Shown: positions 1 to 7,650 of the stretch, one piece after another
Layout of the letters: each line of letters opens with the position of its first letter
How positions within the stretch are numbered: the stretch's first letter is position 1
From: a virus
Direction: 5' to 3' (one strand)
Length of the DNA: 37,622 nt
IMG/VR virus record: IMGVR_UViG_3300001596_000105
Location: 1-37,622 of that record
Made by a program: the position numbers and the translations under genes
The notes under the pieces: generated by a model
The model's database searches: none
What the model was told of the DNA's origin: nothing
What the model saw: only the letters and a program-made list of their open reading frames with translations

Positions 1-1209
1 ATGGCAAGACGAAATCGACATTACCTTATTAACGGATGTTCTGTATCAGATCCTTCCGTTTTCCCAAAAAACTGGAAACAAGTTGGCGCATCCACGAAAG
101 TGGATTGGCGTATTCAATATTATTATCATGATCCTGATCATGCAGAAAGGTGGCCAAAAGGCAAACTCTGTATTGTAAAGGGTATGAATGAGTACAAATC
201 TCTTTCTGACAGAAGACTAGCGACCAAAGCAATACTTGAAAATGAATTAGAGCAGCTTTTGGCGGGATGGAATCCCATTAGAAAGGTGCAAATGGTTGAT
301 GAGAGCATTGATTATACCTCTTTAAATCCTGAACTGCCGTTTATTAATGCCTTTCGATTAGCACTGGATAGATTAACTGCAACCGAAAAGCATAAGCGTC
401 AGGTAAGAGTTATTCTTAACAGGATCGAGAAATCTGCTGAAAAACTTCACCTTAGAGCCGTAACCATACAGAATTTAAAGCGTCGTGAATTAAAATCAAT
501 TTTGACGGAGTGTAAGTTTCCTGATAGTTATTTCAATCACGCTAAGGGATATATCTCCTCTTTATTCGTTGAACTCATTGAAGAAGAATGTTGTGATACT
601 AACCTGGCACGTGATATTAGGCGGAAGAAAACCACTTCCAAACCTCGTGAAACTTTGGGCAAAGAGGAATTGAAGACGGTTATGAACTACCTCAAAATTA
701 GGAACTATAATTTTTGGAGGTATGCGGAGATATTCATGTACTCCGGTGCCAGAAGCTCTGAGTTAATTAGTCTTCAGAGAAAGGATGTGGACTTGAAGAA
801 TCAAGAATTTAACGTTATTATTAAAAAAGGGCAGGACTATAAATTAGTTAAGAAAGTCATTTTAAAGCAAGTATATCCATTGTGGGAGGAAGTATGTAAT
901 TCGGCTTTGGATGATGACTATATTTTCTCAACTGGTTTGGAACCGGGTAGTAAAAGAATTAAACCGTATCAAATCACTTTAAGATGGAAACGGCACGTCA
1001 AACAATCAAAAGAGATAATATCGTCAGACGGAAATCTTCTGGAGGTTAGTGCCGACTTCTATTCCTTAAAACATTCTATGCTGGACAGCTTGCCAACCAC
1101 AGTAGCAATGAAGCTTGCTTCACATACAAATATCCGGACAACTAAGATATACCAAGTTAATCAAGAAAAGCGTGACAGAGAAGAACTTAAAAAGCTGAGG
1201 GTAGTTTAG
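1..1209 (+). CDS. int: Tyrosine recombinase (prophage integrase)
   Basis: Site-specific recombinase of the phage integrase family (402 aa), which would join and excise the prophage at att sites. The N-terminal 100 residues resemble an arm-binding domain, residues 110-210 a SAM-like core-binding domain, and the rest the catalytic domain. Visible catalytic positions are R251 in SGARSSEL, a lysine near 275-276, H375 in LASHTN and the nucleophile Y384 in TTKIYQV. The usual HxxR box reads Y354-S-L-K357-H358, so the conserved Arg is Lys and the first His is Tyr. From recall, similar substitutions occur in Bacteroidota integrases, so the enzyme may be active. It is transcribed away from the left edge, so the attachment site is probably upstream of the window. 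The family call is firm; the residue alignment is by eye. Confidence 0.95.
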   Translation: MARRNRHYLINGCSVSDPSVFPKNWKQVGASTKVDWRIQYYYHDPDHAERWPKGKLCIVKGMNEYKSLSDRRLATKAILENELEQLLAGWNPIRKVQMVDESIDYTSLNPELPFINAFRLALDRLTATEKHKRQVRVILNRIEKSAEKLHLRAVTIQNLKRRELKSILTECKFPDSYFNHAKGYISSLFVELIEEECCDTNLARDIRRKKTTSKPRETLGKEELKTVMNYLKIRNYNFWRYAEIFMYSGARSSELISLQRKDVDLKNQEFNVIIKKGQDYKLVKKVILKQVYPLWEEVCNSALDDDYIFSTGLEPGSKRIKPYQITLRWKRHVKQSKEIISSDGNLLEVSADFYSLKHSMLDSLPTTVAMKLASHTNIRTTKIYQVNQEKRDREELKKLRVV

Positions 1210-1210
1210 T

Positions 1211-1225
1211 AGATAATTTTTATCT
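1211..1225 (+). terminator. Short dyad after int
   Basis: AGATAA-TTT-TTATCT is a perfect 6-bp inverted repeat starting one base after the int stop codon. It could be a weak terminator, but the stem is AT-only and no separate T-run follows. Confidence 0.25.
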
Positions 1226-1338
1226 GGTCAATTATGTATTAATGGCCTTAATTTATTATAGTCTTTAGTGCTCATTATCATGGTCTTGTGGGGTTAATTG
1301 ACTTTATTTGCACAATAACCGGAAAATACCTTTTCACA

Positions 1339-1530
1339 ATGGCGGTAGATGAAGAGAGAGAAAAGTTTAAACAATTTGAAAGGATAATTATAGCTCTTGA
1401 AAAGGATAGAGATAGAGAGTTGTCTGAACTCAGCCCTGAAAGATTGAAAGACTTTATTAAGTACGCAAAAACCTCTGGGGAACTGGAGATAGCCACATAT
1501 GCAGAAAATGTATTCTTGAGGAATAAATAG
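1339..1530 (+). CDS. Small charged hypothetical protein
   Basis: A 63-residue protein beginning MAVDEEREKFKQFERIII. It is rich in Glu, Lys and Arg and is probably helical or coiled-coil. I start it at the ATG at 1339; an in-frame GTG at 1288 would add 17 residues, but that extension (GLIDFICTITGKYLF) has a different, hydrophobic character. It lies about 130 bp after int on the same strand. I do not recognise the family. A recombination directionality factor would be a natural small neighbour for an integrase, but no HTH or winged-helix pattern is visible, so no function is assigned. Confidence 0.5.
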   Translation: MAVDEEREKFKQFERIIIALEKDRDRELSELSPERLKDFIKYAKTSGELEIATYAENVFLRNK

Positions 1531-1569
1531 ACTGCAGAACTTTACTAAAGCTTGCCAAATTTTTATCAC

Positions 1570-2028
1570 ATGACAAAGAGAACCTACCTGATTCAACAGC
1601 CTCCTTCGATTCCGAAATATCGAATTATTGTCGATGAAATGAGAAGTAAAAGGAATTATGGGCAAACTTATGATTTAGATAAAATAGCCTATAACCTTAA
1701 GCAATTTGGTCAAGAATTAATTGAAGAAATTAAAATCCAAAATTTATTTACTACCACTGGAGTCACCTTTGTTTTTAATTTAGGACGATTCATCTCAGTT
1801 TTAGGAATGGCAAAGGAAGAAAATGAAGGGAGTATGATTTTTTACGATTTTGATGTTAATATGTCCACTGCTGAAATTCGGGAATTACTGATTCTACGTT
1901 ATTCTGAAAAGATAGTTGAACAGTTTTTAGGCCTACAAAAACAAATGATAGCCAATTTTGATATCAATGATGATAAATTTGATTTGTATGTTCCTAACGA
2001 CGCTGAAATTATTCATTCCCTGAATTAG
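1570..2028 (+). CDS. Hypothetical protein beside the integrase
   Basis: A 152-residue soluble protein starting at the ATG at 1570 (MTKRTYLIQQPP). A TTG 18 bp upstream is the only alternative. It mixes helix- and strand-rich segments, has no signal peptide or TM segment, and ends NDAEIIHSLN. It is the last rightward gene of the integrase side and converges with the lysis cassette, with only four bases between the two stops. I do not recognise a family. Its place between integrase and lysis genes suits a moron or lysogeny accessory gene. Confidence 0.6.
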   Translation: MTKRTYLIQQPPSIPKYRIIVDEMRSKRNYGQTYDLDKIAYNLKQFGQELIEEIKIQNLFTTTGVTFVFNLGRFISVLGMAKEENEGSMIFYDFDVNMSTAEIRELLILRYSEKIVEQFLGLQKQMIANFDINDDKFDLYVPNDAEIIHSLN

Positions 2029-2032
2029 CACT

Positions 2033-2491
2033 TCAGACACTGAATCTCAGCAAAATCCCTAGGAAAAAACCAAACAACAAATAGCCCCACCATGGCACTA
2101 TCTGTGTGAGCTTCTGCCACCAAGTTTTGGTGTCTTTTTCTAATACTATTTCTTTTGATTCCGAGGATGATTTAACTATAGATTCCCGGAGCCTTTCTAT
2201 GACTTGGTCTTTATCATCGCAAACGGCCACAAGGTTCCCATAATTATCCTTCCATAGCTTCAACTCGGCTTCTGTTTCCGGATCAATGATGGTCAGGGTG
2301 TCATGGACTTCCCTTTCAATAATCTCTGGGATTGCGAATTGCGTCCTAATGGTGAAGCCTGGTAAAAGAGTGTCCTTTCTCTCGGTTTCAACTTCGACTA
2401 TTCGTAGAGTCTCTGTATTGGATGATAGCACCTTTTGTTGCCTGCAGCTTAATAGTGACAGGAGTGCTATTAGAATCGCAAAGCGTTTCAT
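2033..2491 (-). CDS. Candidate unimolecular spanin (lipoprotein with C-terminal TM)
   Basis: A 152-residue protein with a lipoprotein signal (MKRFAILIALLSLLSC, lipobox LLSC, lipidated Cys16), a polar periplasmic stretch of roughly 110 residues, and a hydrophobic C-terminal segment (WWGYLLFGFFLGILLRFSV, about 134-152). One polypeptide attached to the outer membrane by lipid and to the inner membrane by a TM helix is the known u-spanin design (phage T1 gp11), which disrupts the outer membrane in the last lysis step. Its start overlaps the holin stop as ATGA, and it is the last gene of the endolysin-holin-spanin run. Topology and context are the evidence; sequence similarity to known spanins was not tested. 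Confidence 0.7.
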   Translation of the reverse strand: MKRFAILIALLSLLSCRQQKVLSSNTETLRIVEVETERKDTLLPGFTIRTQFAIPEIIEREVHDTLTIIDPETEAELKLWKDNYGNLVAVCDDKDQVIERLRESIVKSSSESKEIVLEKDTKTWWQKLTQIVPWWGYLLFGFFLGILLRFSV

Positions 2492-2928
2492 GGTTCTTTG
2501 TCTTTTGATTTGTCTAATGAATTCAGAATCTCTTCACCGGCTTTGGTTTGACGTATGAGGCCCTTGACATATGTCCAGATGTTCAATCCGAAAATCACAT
2601 TGAAATTTTCGAAGATGCTTCTGAGCTCAGTGAGTGCCACGAAGCCACTGACAATATTTAACCACGGTAAAGCCGGTGTAATCTTCACCTCGACTATATG
2701 AGCGGCTAATAAAGTCAGGCTATAGAAAAGGAACTTGTTTAAGGTGTTCCTCATTTTTCTGCTGCTAATTCCTTCTTTCCGTTTGATAGCTGAACCGATT
2801 CCAGTAAAGAAGTCGATAACAATCAATAGCAGTACTGAAAGAAGTATATCGTAAAGGGGTACCATCAAGGCCCCCATCCAGATGCTCAGCTTGGTCAAGG
2901 CTGCGCTGTATGTTTGTGAATCGTTCAT
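2488..2928 (-). CDS. Phage holin (toxin secretion/phage lysis holin type)
   Basis: A 146-residue inner-membrane protein with three or so hydrophobic segments, including MVPLYDILLSVLLLIVIDFF, then the polar loop GIGSAIKRKEGISSRKMRNT and a second hydrophobic region FLFYSLTLLAAHIV. The DFFTGIGSAIKRKEGISS loop is typical of the phage_holin_4 family. It would form the inner-membrane lesion that releases endolysin. I start at the ATG at 2928; a GTG at 2964 would overlap the endolysin stop by four bases and add 12 residues, and is a real alternative. It lies between endolysin and spanin. Confidence 0.85.
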   Translation of the reverse strand: MNDSQTYSAALTKLSIWMGALMVPLYDILLSVLLLIVIDFFTGIGSAIKRKEGISSRKMRNTLNKFLFYSLTLLAAHIVEVKITPALPWLNIVSGFVALTELRSIFENFNVIFGLNIWTYVKGLIRQTKAGEEILNSLDKSKDKEP

Positions 2929-2960
2929 TTGAAGCAGTGTTGCGATTTGTCGACGCACGA

Positions 2961-3464
2961 TCACAAATTTTGGTACTCGGTTTTAGCGTCAAAGCAGGGG
3001 CAGTCTTTCATCCACTCATTGGGCTCAATAATCCCATCCCCATCAAGGTCTGGGCTAAGGTCACGATGCCCAAGTATTTCCAAGGAATCGGACACCTCAA
3101 TTTCAGGATGTCCTTCCAGGCGTTGAAGGTATTTTAGCAAGACTCGCAAAGACTTCTTTTGTGCAGGAGTTCGGGTGTCTTTTGGCTGTCCATTCTCATC
3201 AAGACCCCCGGAATAGCAGATCCCAATGGATTCCTGGTTGAACCCGCGAACATGAGCTCCCGAACGGTCTATAGGCCTACCTACCCAAATGTTTCCATCA
3301 TAATCAATGAAATAATGGTAGCCAATATCACTCCACCCACGTCCTCCTTTGGATTTGGGGTCAGTATGCCACTTTCTGATTTGCTCTACCGTGAGAGTCC
3401 TGCTTAAGGCGGGTTTGGTGGCACTGCAATGGATGACCGCCATCTTTCTAAGTTTCTTTGACAT
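2961..3464 (-). CDS. Endolysin: N-acetylmuramoyl-L-alanine amidase (Amidase_2/T7 lysozyme type)
   Basis: A 167-residue zinc amidase that cleaves the MurNAc-L-Ala bond in peptidoglycan. Likely zinc ligands are H12 (VIHCSAT), H133 (LGHRDLSPD) and C155 (KDCPCFD); Y49 and K153 match the catalytic Tyr and Lys positions of T7 lysozyme. A DLDGDGIIEPNEW segment (140-152) looks like an inserted calcium-binding loop, common in Bacteroidota phage amidases. There is no signal peptide, so export would depend on the holin. It is the second gene of the lysis run, with a motif shared with other phage promoters just upstream. Confidence 0.95.
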   Translation of the reverse strand: MSKKLRKMAVIHCSATKPALSRTLTVEQIRKWHTDPKSKGGRGWSDIGYHYFIDYDGNIWVGRPIDRSGAHVRGFNQESIGICYSGGLDENGQPKDTRTPAQKKSLRVLLKYLQRLEGHPEIEVSDSLEILGHRDLSPDLDGDGIIEPNEWMKDCPCFDAKTEYQNL

Positions 3465-3474
3465 ATTGATGTTT

Positions 3475-3903
3475 TTAATTAGTAATCAAATAGATTAGTG
3501 TTAGGGCCAAAAAAAAGGGGGTCAACTTCCATGCTGCCCGAGCTGGAATGGAGAGGGGATTAAGTAATCGATCAGTGAAAGACCGTCCAGACCGTTCAGC
3601 ATACCAAAACCCAAGTTCTCTTTTGAGGTTAAGCACGCCATCTAGAACAATCCATCGCCAGAAGGCAAGAGCTATTGCAATCAAACCCATAAGCACCAAA
3701 TCCTGATTACCTAGCTGTAGAACTAGTATTACATGAGTCATAAACCAAGTAAGGACGTTCATGATCTTTCGGTCACTATCCTTGCTTCTTTGGCTATAAC
3801 CAGCTGCCTTGTTCACTCCGTAGAAATAGTACTCCCTAACTCCTTCAACAAAGGGGTAGAGAATCATTATCAATATTGCTAAGTAGAAAATGTAGTTTTC
3901 CAT
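3475..3903 (-). CDS. Multi-pass membrane protein upstream of endolysin
   Basis: A 142-residue protein with about four hydrophobic segments: YIFYLAILIMILYPFV near the N-terminus, VLTWFMTHVILVLQL, LVLMGLIAIALAFWRWIVL, and LTPFFLALTLIYLI at the C-terminus, linked by basic loops. Function is unknown. Lying next to the endolysin and transcribed with it, it could be a second holin, an antiholin or an exclusion protein. The start at 3903 is two bases from the stop of the upstream gene. Confidence 0.65.
   Translation of the reverse strand: MENYIFYLAILIMILYPFVEGVREYYFYGVNKAAGYSQRSKDSDRKIMNVLTWFMTHVILVLQLGNQDLVLMGLIAIALAFWRWIVLDGVLNLKRELGFWYAERSGRSFTDRLLNPLSIPARAAWKLTPFFLALTLIYLITN
3481..3496 (-). promoter_or_regulatory. 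Site D: shared phage motif upstream of endolysin
   Basis: Read on the - strand this is AATCTATTTGATTACT, matching the element at 21281-21296 in 15 of 16 bases. It ends 16 bases before the endolysin ATG. It also encodes the IYLITN end of the four-TM protein, so coding constraint could explain part of the match. Confidence 0.4.
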
Positions 3904-3905
3904 AT

Positions 3906-4391
3906 CTAAAAGATTATTCCTCCCCTTATTTTCACCTTATTATTAGTCGACTGACCACGCTGGTAATACTCCGAGAAGCTGTCTAAATTATCTTCGATAT
4001 ACTTCACGGCTTCATCCTTGTAAGCATCGCCCATGGCCATGTGATTTGACCTTAGTTCGCCTATCTGTTTATCTGACGCCGAATTAGAATGTAGGCCATT
4101 AGACCTTTGAGCTCCTAGGTTGCTGACTTGGGTTGACATACCTGGAATAACAAGGTAGGCAACATAGTGAGCCAAAGCCTTCTTAATTATTGCTTTAAGA
4201 GTCACTTCATGCTCTTCCAAACCTCCATCATCTTTATCGAGATGATTGAATAAATCTTCCGTGATAGCTGGCCTGATGTATTTTATCTCGGATACTTCAA
4301 TATGGTTATCCTTGATATACCCTGTCCTGATATCTGCCTTTTCAAAGGCAATATTTATAACCTCTTGAGCTAGAATGAAATTACTGGCCAT
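3906..4391 (-). CDS. Possible head-tail connector or other structural protein
   Basis: A 161-residue soluble protein starting MASNFILAQEVINIAFEKAD at the ATG at 4391, which overlaps the portal stop by 11 bases; upstream Met codons would force a much longer out-of-frame overlap. It is helix-rich, with a Ser/Asn/Gln-rich middle (residues 85-110) and a polar tail. Genes directly after portal often encode connectors or adaptors, which is the basis for the tentative call. I do not recognise a named family. Confidence 0.55.
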   Translation of the reverse strand: MASNFILAQEVINIAFEKADIRTGYIKDNHIEVSEIKYIRPAITEDLFNHLDKDDGGLEEHEVTLKAIIKKALAHYVAYLVIPGMSTQVSNLGAQRSNGLHSNSASDKQIGELRSNHMAMGDAYKDEAVKYIEDNLDSFSEYYQRGQSTNNKVKIRGGIIF

Positions 4392-5628
4392 TGATTGTAA
4401 GATTTGCGGATTTAATATTTGATAAGAACATTTTCTGTTCTGGGTCATCCTCATCATAATCGAGCCCATCTGCTTTACGAGCTTCCCAAACGCGCATGTA
4501 ATCGGGTTTTGCGCTAAGTGGAGGCTTGTTTATGACTTCAAGGTCATCTGTAGGGATTCCTAGAATTTCAGTAATGATTGCTTTAATCTTGCCTAAGAAA
4601 TACTCCTGCCTATCTAGAATTACCTCTTGCAAAGCGATGCTATACTCGTTCAGGATTCGATCGGTATCAAAACCCGTGTTGTCACTAATACCTGAAAGGG
4701 TTCGATACCAGCCGTGGGCTAGAACCAAATCACTGGTACTCTGAGCGTGTAAATCTGACCAGTCGGAATCACTGCCTTGATTAAAAGGAATGAATTCAGT
4801 GCTTTCCCCTCCAGCACCCTTAGCGATGAACATGACCTTCCCGGTTTTACCTTCACCAGTGAACTCCTTCTGAAACTCTGCTTTTAGATCTTCTGCTTCT
4901 TGCTCGTTTTCGAATTCACCTTCTACCAACAGCACACCAGAGCTATTGAAGTTGTTGTCAAGTCGACTGATGTTCCACTTATCGGTTTTATAAGCGATGG
5001 CACTAACTCCCATTCCTGCTATCCATTGAGGAAGGCCGTAATCCACAAATTCGGGTTCGTAGTCTTTGAAGTGCACCATACTGCGAAGGTTTCCATCCCC
5101 TTCGGTATCCTCAAACTCCGGGTAAAGAGGCACCCTTTTAATTTTGTCCCTGCTGCGATGCACTTTAGCCCAGTCACTGTGAAGAAGGACATATCCACGC
5201 TCTTTTTTATTGCCTAGCCTACAAGTAGTGTAGTCATGATGATATAGATTTAGGAATTGACCATTTCGATTGGTCACTACCTCTAGCCAAGCATTCCCAT
5301 TACTCTGATCATCGAAGTTGAGCTTTCTAAATACCTCTCTGAAATCTTCACCTTCTGCGTTGACATTACTGAGTAGGTTCTGTAATTCTGTGTTCTCTGT
5401 AGAAAATCCCTTCCCAGTAATGTATAGCGTCTTTTTGTTTAGGATCCCTCGATGAACATTTGATTTCCGATTAAGGAAAGCTACTGCTTGAGGCCAAAGA
5501 TTATCGCCACCAAAGACTTTCCAGTCATCTAAACCATATTGGTTTTTGGTGTTCTGGTGTGAAGGGCTAATTTCCTCGGAACCGATAGTTCCAAGATTCA
5601 CTATTTTATTTCGCTTCGTTTTTGTCAT
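4381..5628 (-). CDS. Phage portal protein
   Basis: A 415-residue protein that would form the dodecameric ring at the capsid vertex through which DNA enters and leaves. Its N-terminal region, with GGDNLWPQAVAFLNRKSNVH followed by the GILNKKTLYITGKGF segment, and the YDEDDPEQ-type acidic C-terminus are characteristic of Bacteroidota phage portals of the HK97-like superfamily. Its length fits that family. It is the penultimate head gene, about 16 kb downstream of terL in transcription order; in most siphophages portal directly follows terL. Its ATG lies just after a terminator-like hairpin and T-run. Confidence 0.85.
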   Translation of the reverse strand: MTKTKRNKIVNLGTIGSEEISPSHQNTKNQYGLDDWKVFGGDNLWPQAVAFLNRKSNVHRGILNKKTLYITGKGFSTENTELQNLLSNVNAEGEDFREVFRKLNFDDQSNGNAWLEVVTNRNGQFLNLYHHDYTTCRLGNKKERGYVLLHSDWAKVHRSRDKIKRVPLYPEFEDTEGDGNLRSMVHFKDYEPEFVDYGLPQWIAGMGVSAIAYKTDKWNISRLDNNFNSSGVLLVEGEFENEQEAEDLKAEFQKEFTGEGKTGKVMFIAKGAGGESTEFIPFNQGSDSDWSDLHAQSTSDLVLAHGWYRTLSGISDNTGFDTDRILNEYSIALQEVILDRQEYFLGKIKAIITEILGIPTDDLEVINKPPLSAKPDYMRVWEARKADGLDYDEDDPEQKMFLSNIKSANLTINGQ

Positions 5629-5695
5629 GGCAATAAAAAAAGAAAGGGAAGATGCCGACCACCTTCCCCTTCACTATCAATTATCCTAAACCTGA
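5629..5695 (-). terminator. Hairpin with T-run directly before portal ATG
   Basis: On the - strand, GGGAAGG pairs with CTTCCC around a 12-nt loop (+ strand arms 5646-5651 and 5663-5668) and is followed by TTTCTTTTTTT, ending about five bases before the portal ATG. It has the form of an intrinsic terminator or attenuator inside the head operon. The upstream edge begins AATCAGGT, as does the similar structure before terS. Confidence 0.6.
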
Positions 5696-5875
5696 TTACT
5701 CTTCCAATAACCCCTTAGCCTTTAGATATTGTAGCTCTTTTTGACTGCAATTATCTAATTCAAAGCGGCCTGGGTGCTTTTGCTTAAACTTCGGAGGGAC
5801 TGTCCAGATCACTTTACCTAAAAGTCTTTCAGGTACAGTTATTTGAATCTCCTCTTTCTGTATTTTACGTGTCAT
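5696..5875 (-). CDS. Small hypothetical protein between head genes
   Basis: A 59-residue basic protein (MTRKIQKEEIQITVPERLLG) starting at the ATG at 5875; a TTG six bases upstream is less likely. The C-terminal part, DNCSQKELQYLKAKGLLEE, looks like a short helical module. It lies nine bases after the 172-residue gene and before the portal leader. Function unknown; probably an assembly accessory or a head-tail joining protein. Confidence 0.55.
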   Translation of the reverse strand: MTRKIQKEEIQITVPERLLGKVIWTVPPKFKQKHPGRFELDNCSQKELQYLKAKGLLEE

Positions 5876-5884
5876 GGTCAATGA

Positions 5885-6403
5885 TTATACAGGGACCGTA
5901 CCGGTAAATAGTCGGTATTTTTCACCTGAATCACATCCAAGGGTTAAAACATCACCATTGGCATCGGTGAGGCCTTTACCAGAGGTGCCTTCATTGGTTA
6001 ACAATTCTAGTGGACGAGTTTTCCCGTGCTTTTCGGTGTAACCAATTACCCATTTCTTACCATTTGCATCCTCAACGATGGCAATTAAACCGCAGTTGCT
6101 ATTAGCAGCTAGCTCTTCGATTGCATCGCGGGAATCCTCCTGAAGGCCCTTTAGCATTACCTCTAAGGATGCCGTGGATTTAAAGGAGCGATTTTCAAAG
6201 ACATCTGAGAATTTAAGTTCAGCAGTATCGCGTTCGAACTCGTACTTTTTAAAGACGTTTGAAGACTCCATGGTAACGGTATCGTAAAACTTCTCACTTG
6301 TAGCCAAAGTGAAACTTGTCACTTCAGCGGCTAGCGCAATCCAAATCGCTTTGATTGAGCCTGATCGGGACCCGCAAGCGGGCGCATATCCTAATAGTGG
6401 CAT
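5885..6403 (-). CDS. Phage structural protein, possible tail-tube protein
   Basis: A 172-residue protein immediately after the capsid gene (17-base gap). It begins MPLLGYAPACGSRSGSIKAI and is mostly alternating strands; the C-terminal part, with WVIGYTEKHGKTRPLELL and the ANGDVLTLGCDSGEKYRLF region, resembles abundant structural proteins of Bacteroidota phages. A tail-tube or head-decoration role is plausible. If it is the tube protein, it lies in the head block and not with the other tail genes. Function is inferred from position and overall character only. Confidence 0.6.
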   Translation of the reverse strand: MPLLGYAPACGSRSGSIKAIWIALAAEVTSFTLATSEKFYDTVTMESSNVFKKYEFERDTAELKFSDVFENRSFKSTASLEVMLKGLQEDSRDAIEELAANSNCGLIAIVEDANGKKWVIGYTEKHGKTRPLELLTNEGTSGKGLTDANGDVLTLGCDSGEKYRLFTGTVPV

Positions 6404-6420
6404 ACTCTAGATTTTATTGA

Positions 6421-7632
6421 TTAAGCAGATGCGTTCTGTGCAAAAGAGATCAACTCAGGAAGCACATAGCCCGCTCCTAAGTGGAACTGTGTGCGTTGAC
6501 GGTTTTCGTTTTCGTCTGGATTGAACCAGAAACGTGTTTGAGCCCAGCTTCCTGAAACATTCAATACTAATCCAAGATTCATTGGAGTGGTAAGAATGAT
6601 TAAATCGTCAGGGAATGCGGCGGCAAAGTCATTTGCGATGTAGGCGTCGATATTCAATGGTTGAATAGGAATACCATTCCAAGATGGCATTGCGATTCCG
6701 TTTATCGTTTGAAGGCGTGCTGCTTCGGTTCCATCTGCCTCTAAGTCGTCAAGGTATTTGAAGATCACGGAATCGGTTGCATAGAATCTTAGCAACCCAG
6801 CATTCTTGAGGGCCTGAAGCTCTTTTGGAGCATTGCGGAACATGGCCTTAAAGACATCTGCCGCTTCGTCATTCTGAATACCCCCGGCTGTGATTTCATT
6901 TAGAAGGATTTCTTCAGCGGAAGTACTGGGACTCGTAGTTGCCTTCGCACGAATCTGGGTGATAACACCGTCAATCTGATTGTAGAACTTATCGGCGTCG
7001 CCTGAATTAAATGAAGTGCCGTCAGGATAGCTTCCTCCAGCTGTATGAGTCTTGGATTTATCACCTAACCAGACGTTACGATAAACATCGGCGCCCAGGG
7101 CATCCATAAAGACCTTTTGTTCGGCATTCATCACGTCAGTTCCGCTGATATCATTTTGGTTAACCCCGTCATTGTTGACAATTTGTTCTTGGATTAAACC
7201 AGAATAGTCATGCTTGTCGTACGCAGTTTCGGCCTTGAATTCACCTAATTCGATTTTGTTTTGAATTATTGGTGCTCCACCTCCACCTTGGAAGCCTTTG
7301 GCATATGGCATAAGAATCTTACCGAGTTTCCCAAAGAAGGTCATTTTATGGCTATCGGTATTTTTAGTGAATAACTGACGGAATCCAACATCTTCAACCT
7401 TACCGTTAAATCGAGGGCGGAAGAGGATTTCTTCGTTCTCAGTACCGTTATATTCTGATCCAGCAGTAATAATGCTATAACCAAAGGCAGCAGGAATTTG
7501 AATCACATAATTGGTGATCAGGTTTATTCCCGCAGATACACCAAGGGCGACAACCATATCAATAGGGAAAGCCGCAGAAAGAATTACCCCAAGCACGAGG
7601 GTAAATGATAGTAGTTTGAATAGACTTTTCAT
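6421..7632 (-). CDS. Major capsid protein with hydrophobic N-terminus
   Basis: A 403-residue protein called major capsid from its place just after the prohead protease and its body sequence, including EEILFRPRFNGKVEDVGFRQ, LGADVYRNVWLGDKS, LLRFYATDSVIFKYLDDLEA, and the C-terminal FWFNPDENENRQRTQFHLGA region, typical of Bacteroidota HK97-fold capsids. Residues 1-45 are strikingly hydrophobic (MKSLFKLLSFTLVLGVILSA and onward) and look like a signal sequence or TM segment. This part probably acts as a delta-like scaffold removed by the protease. The call is good for position and general pattern; the fold was not tested. Confidence 0.82.
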   Translation of the reverse strand: MKSLFKLLSFTLVLGVILSAAFPIDMVVALGVSAGINLITNYVIQIPAAFGYSIITAGSEYNGTENEEILFRPRFNGKVEDVGFRQLFTKNTDSHKMTFFGKLGKILMPYAKGFQGGGGAPIIQNKIELGEFKAETAYDKHDYSGLIQEQIVNNDGVNQNDISGTDVMNAEQKVFMDALGADVYRNVWLGDKSKTHTAGGSYPDGTSFNSGDADKFYNQIDGVITQIRAKATTSPSTSAEEILLNEITAGGIQNDEAADVFKAMFRNAPKELQALKNAGLLRFYATDSVIFKYLDDLEADGTEAARLQTINGIAMPSWNGIPIQPLNIDAYIANDFAAAFPDDLIILTTPMNLGLVLNVSGSWAQTRFWFNPDENENRQRTQFHLGAGYVLPELISFAQNASA

Positions 7633-7650
7633 TTTTCTAATTTTTAAATC

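Noticed and set aside
1294-1665. A 123-codon leftward ORF opposite the small genes after int
   Set aside because: Cys/Phe/Ile-rich antisense shadow of the 63- and 152-residue genes; no plausible start or neighbours.
3563-3577. AGTAATCGATCAG, a possible fifth copy of the shared motif
   Set aside because: It matches only the first half of the motif and lies inside coding sequence without a gene start nearby.
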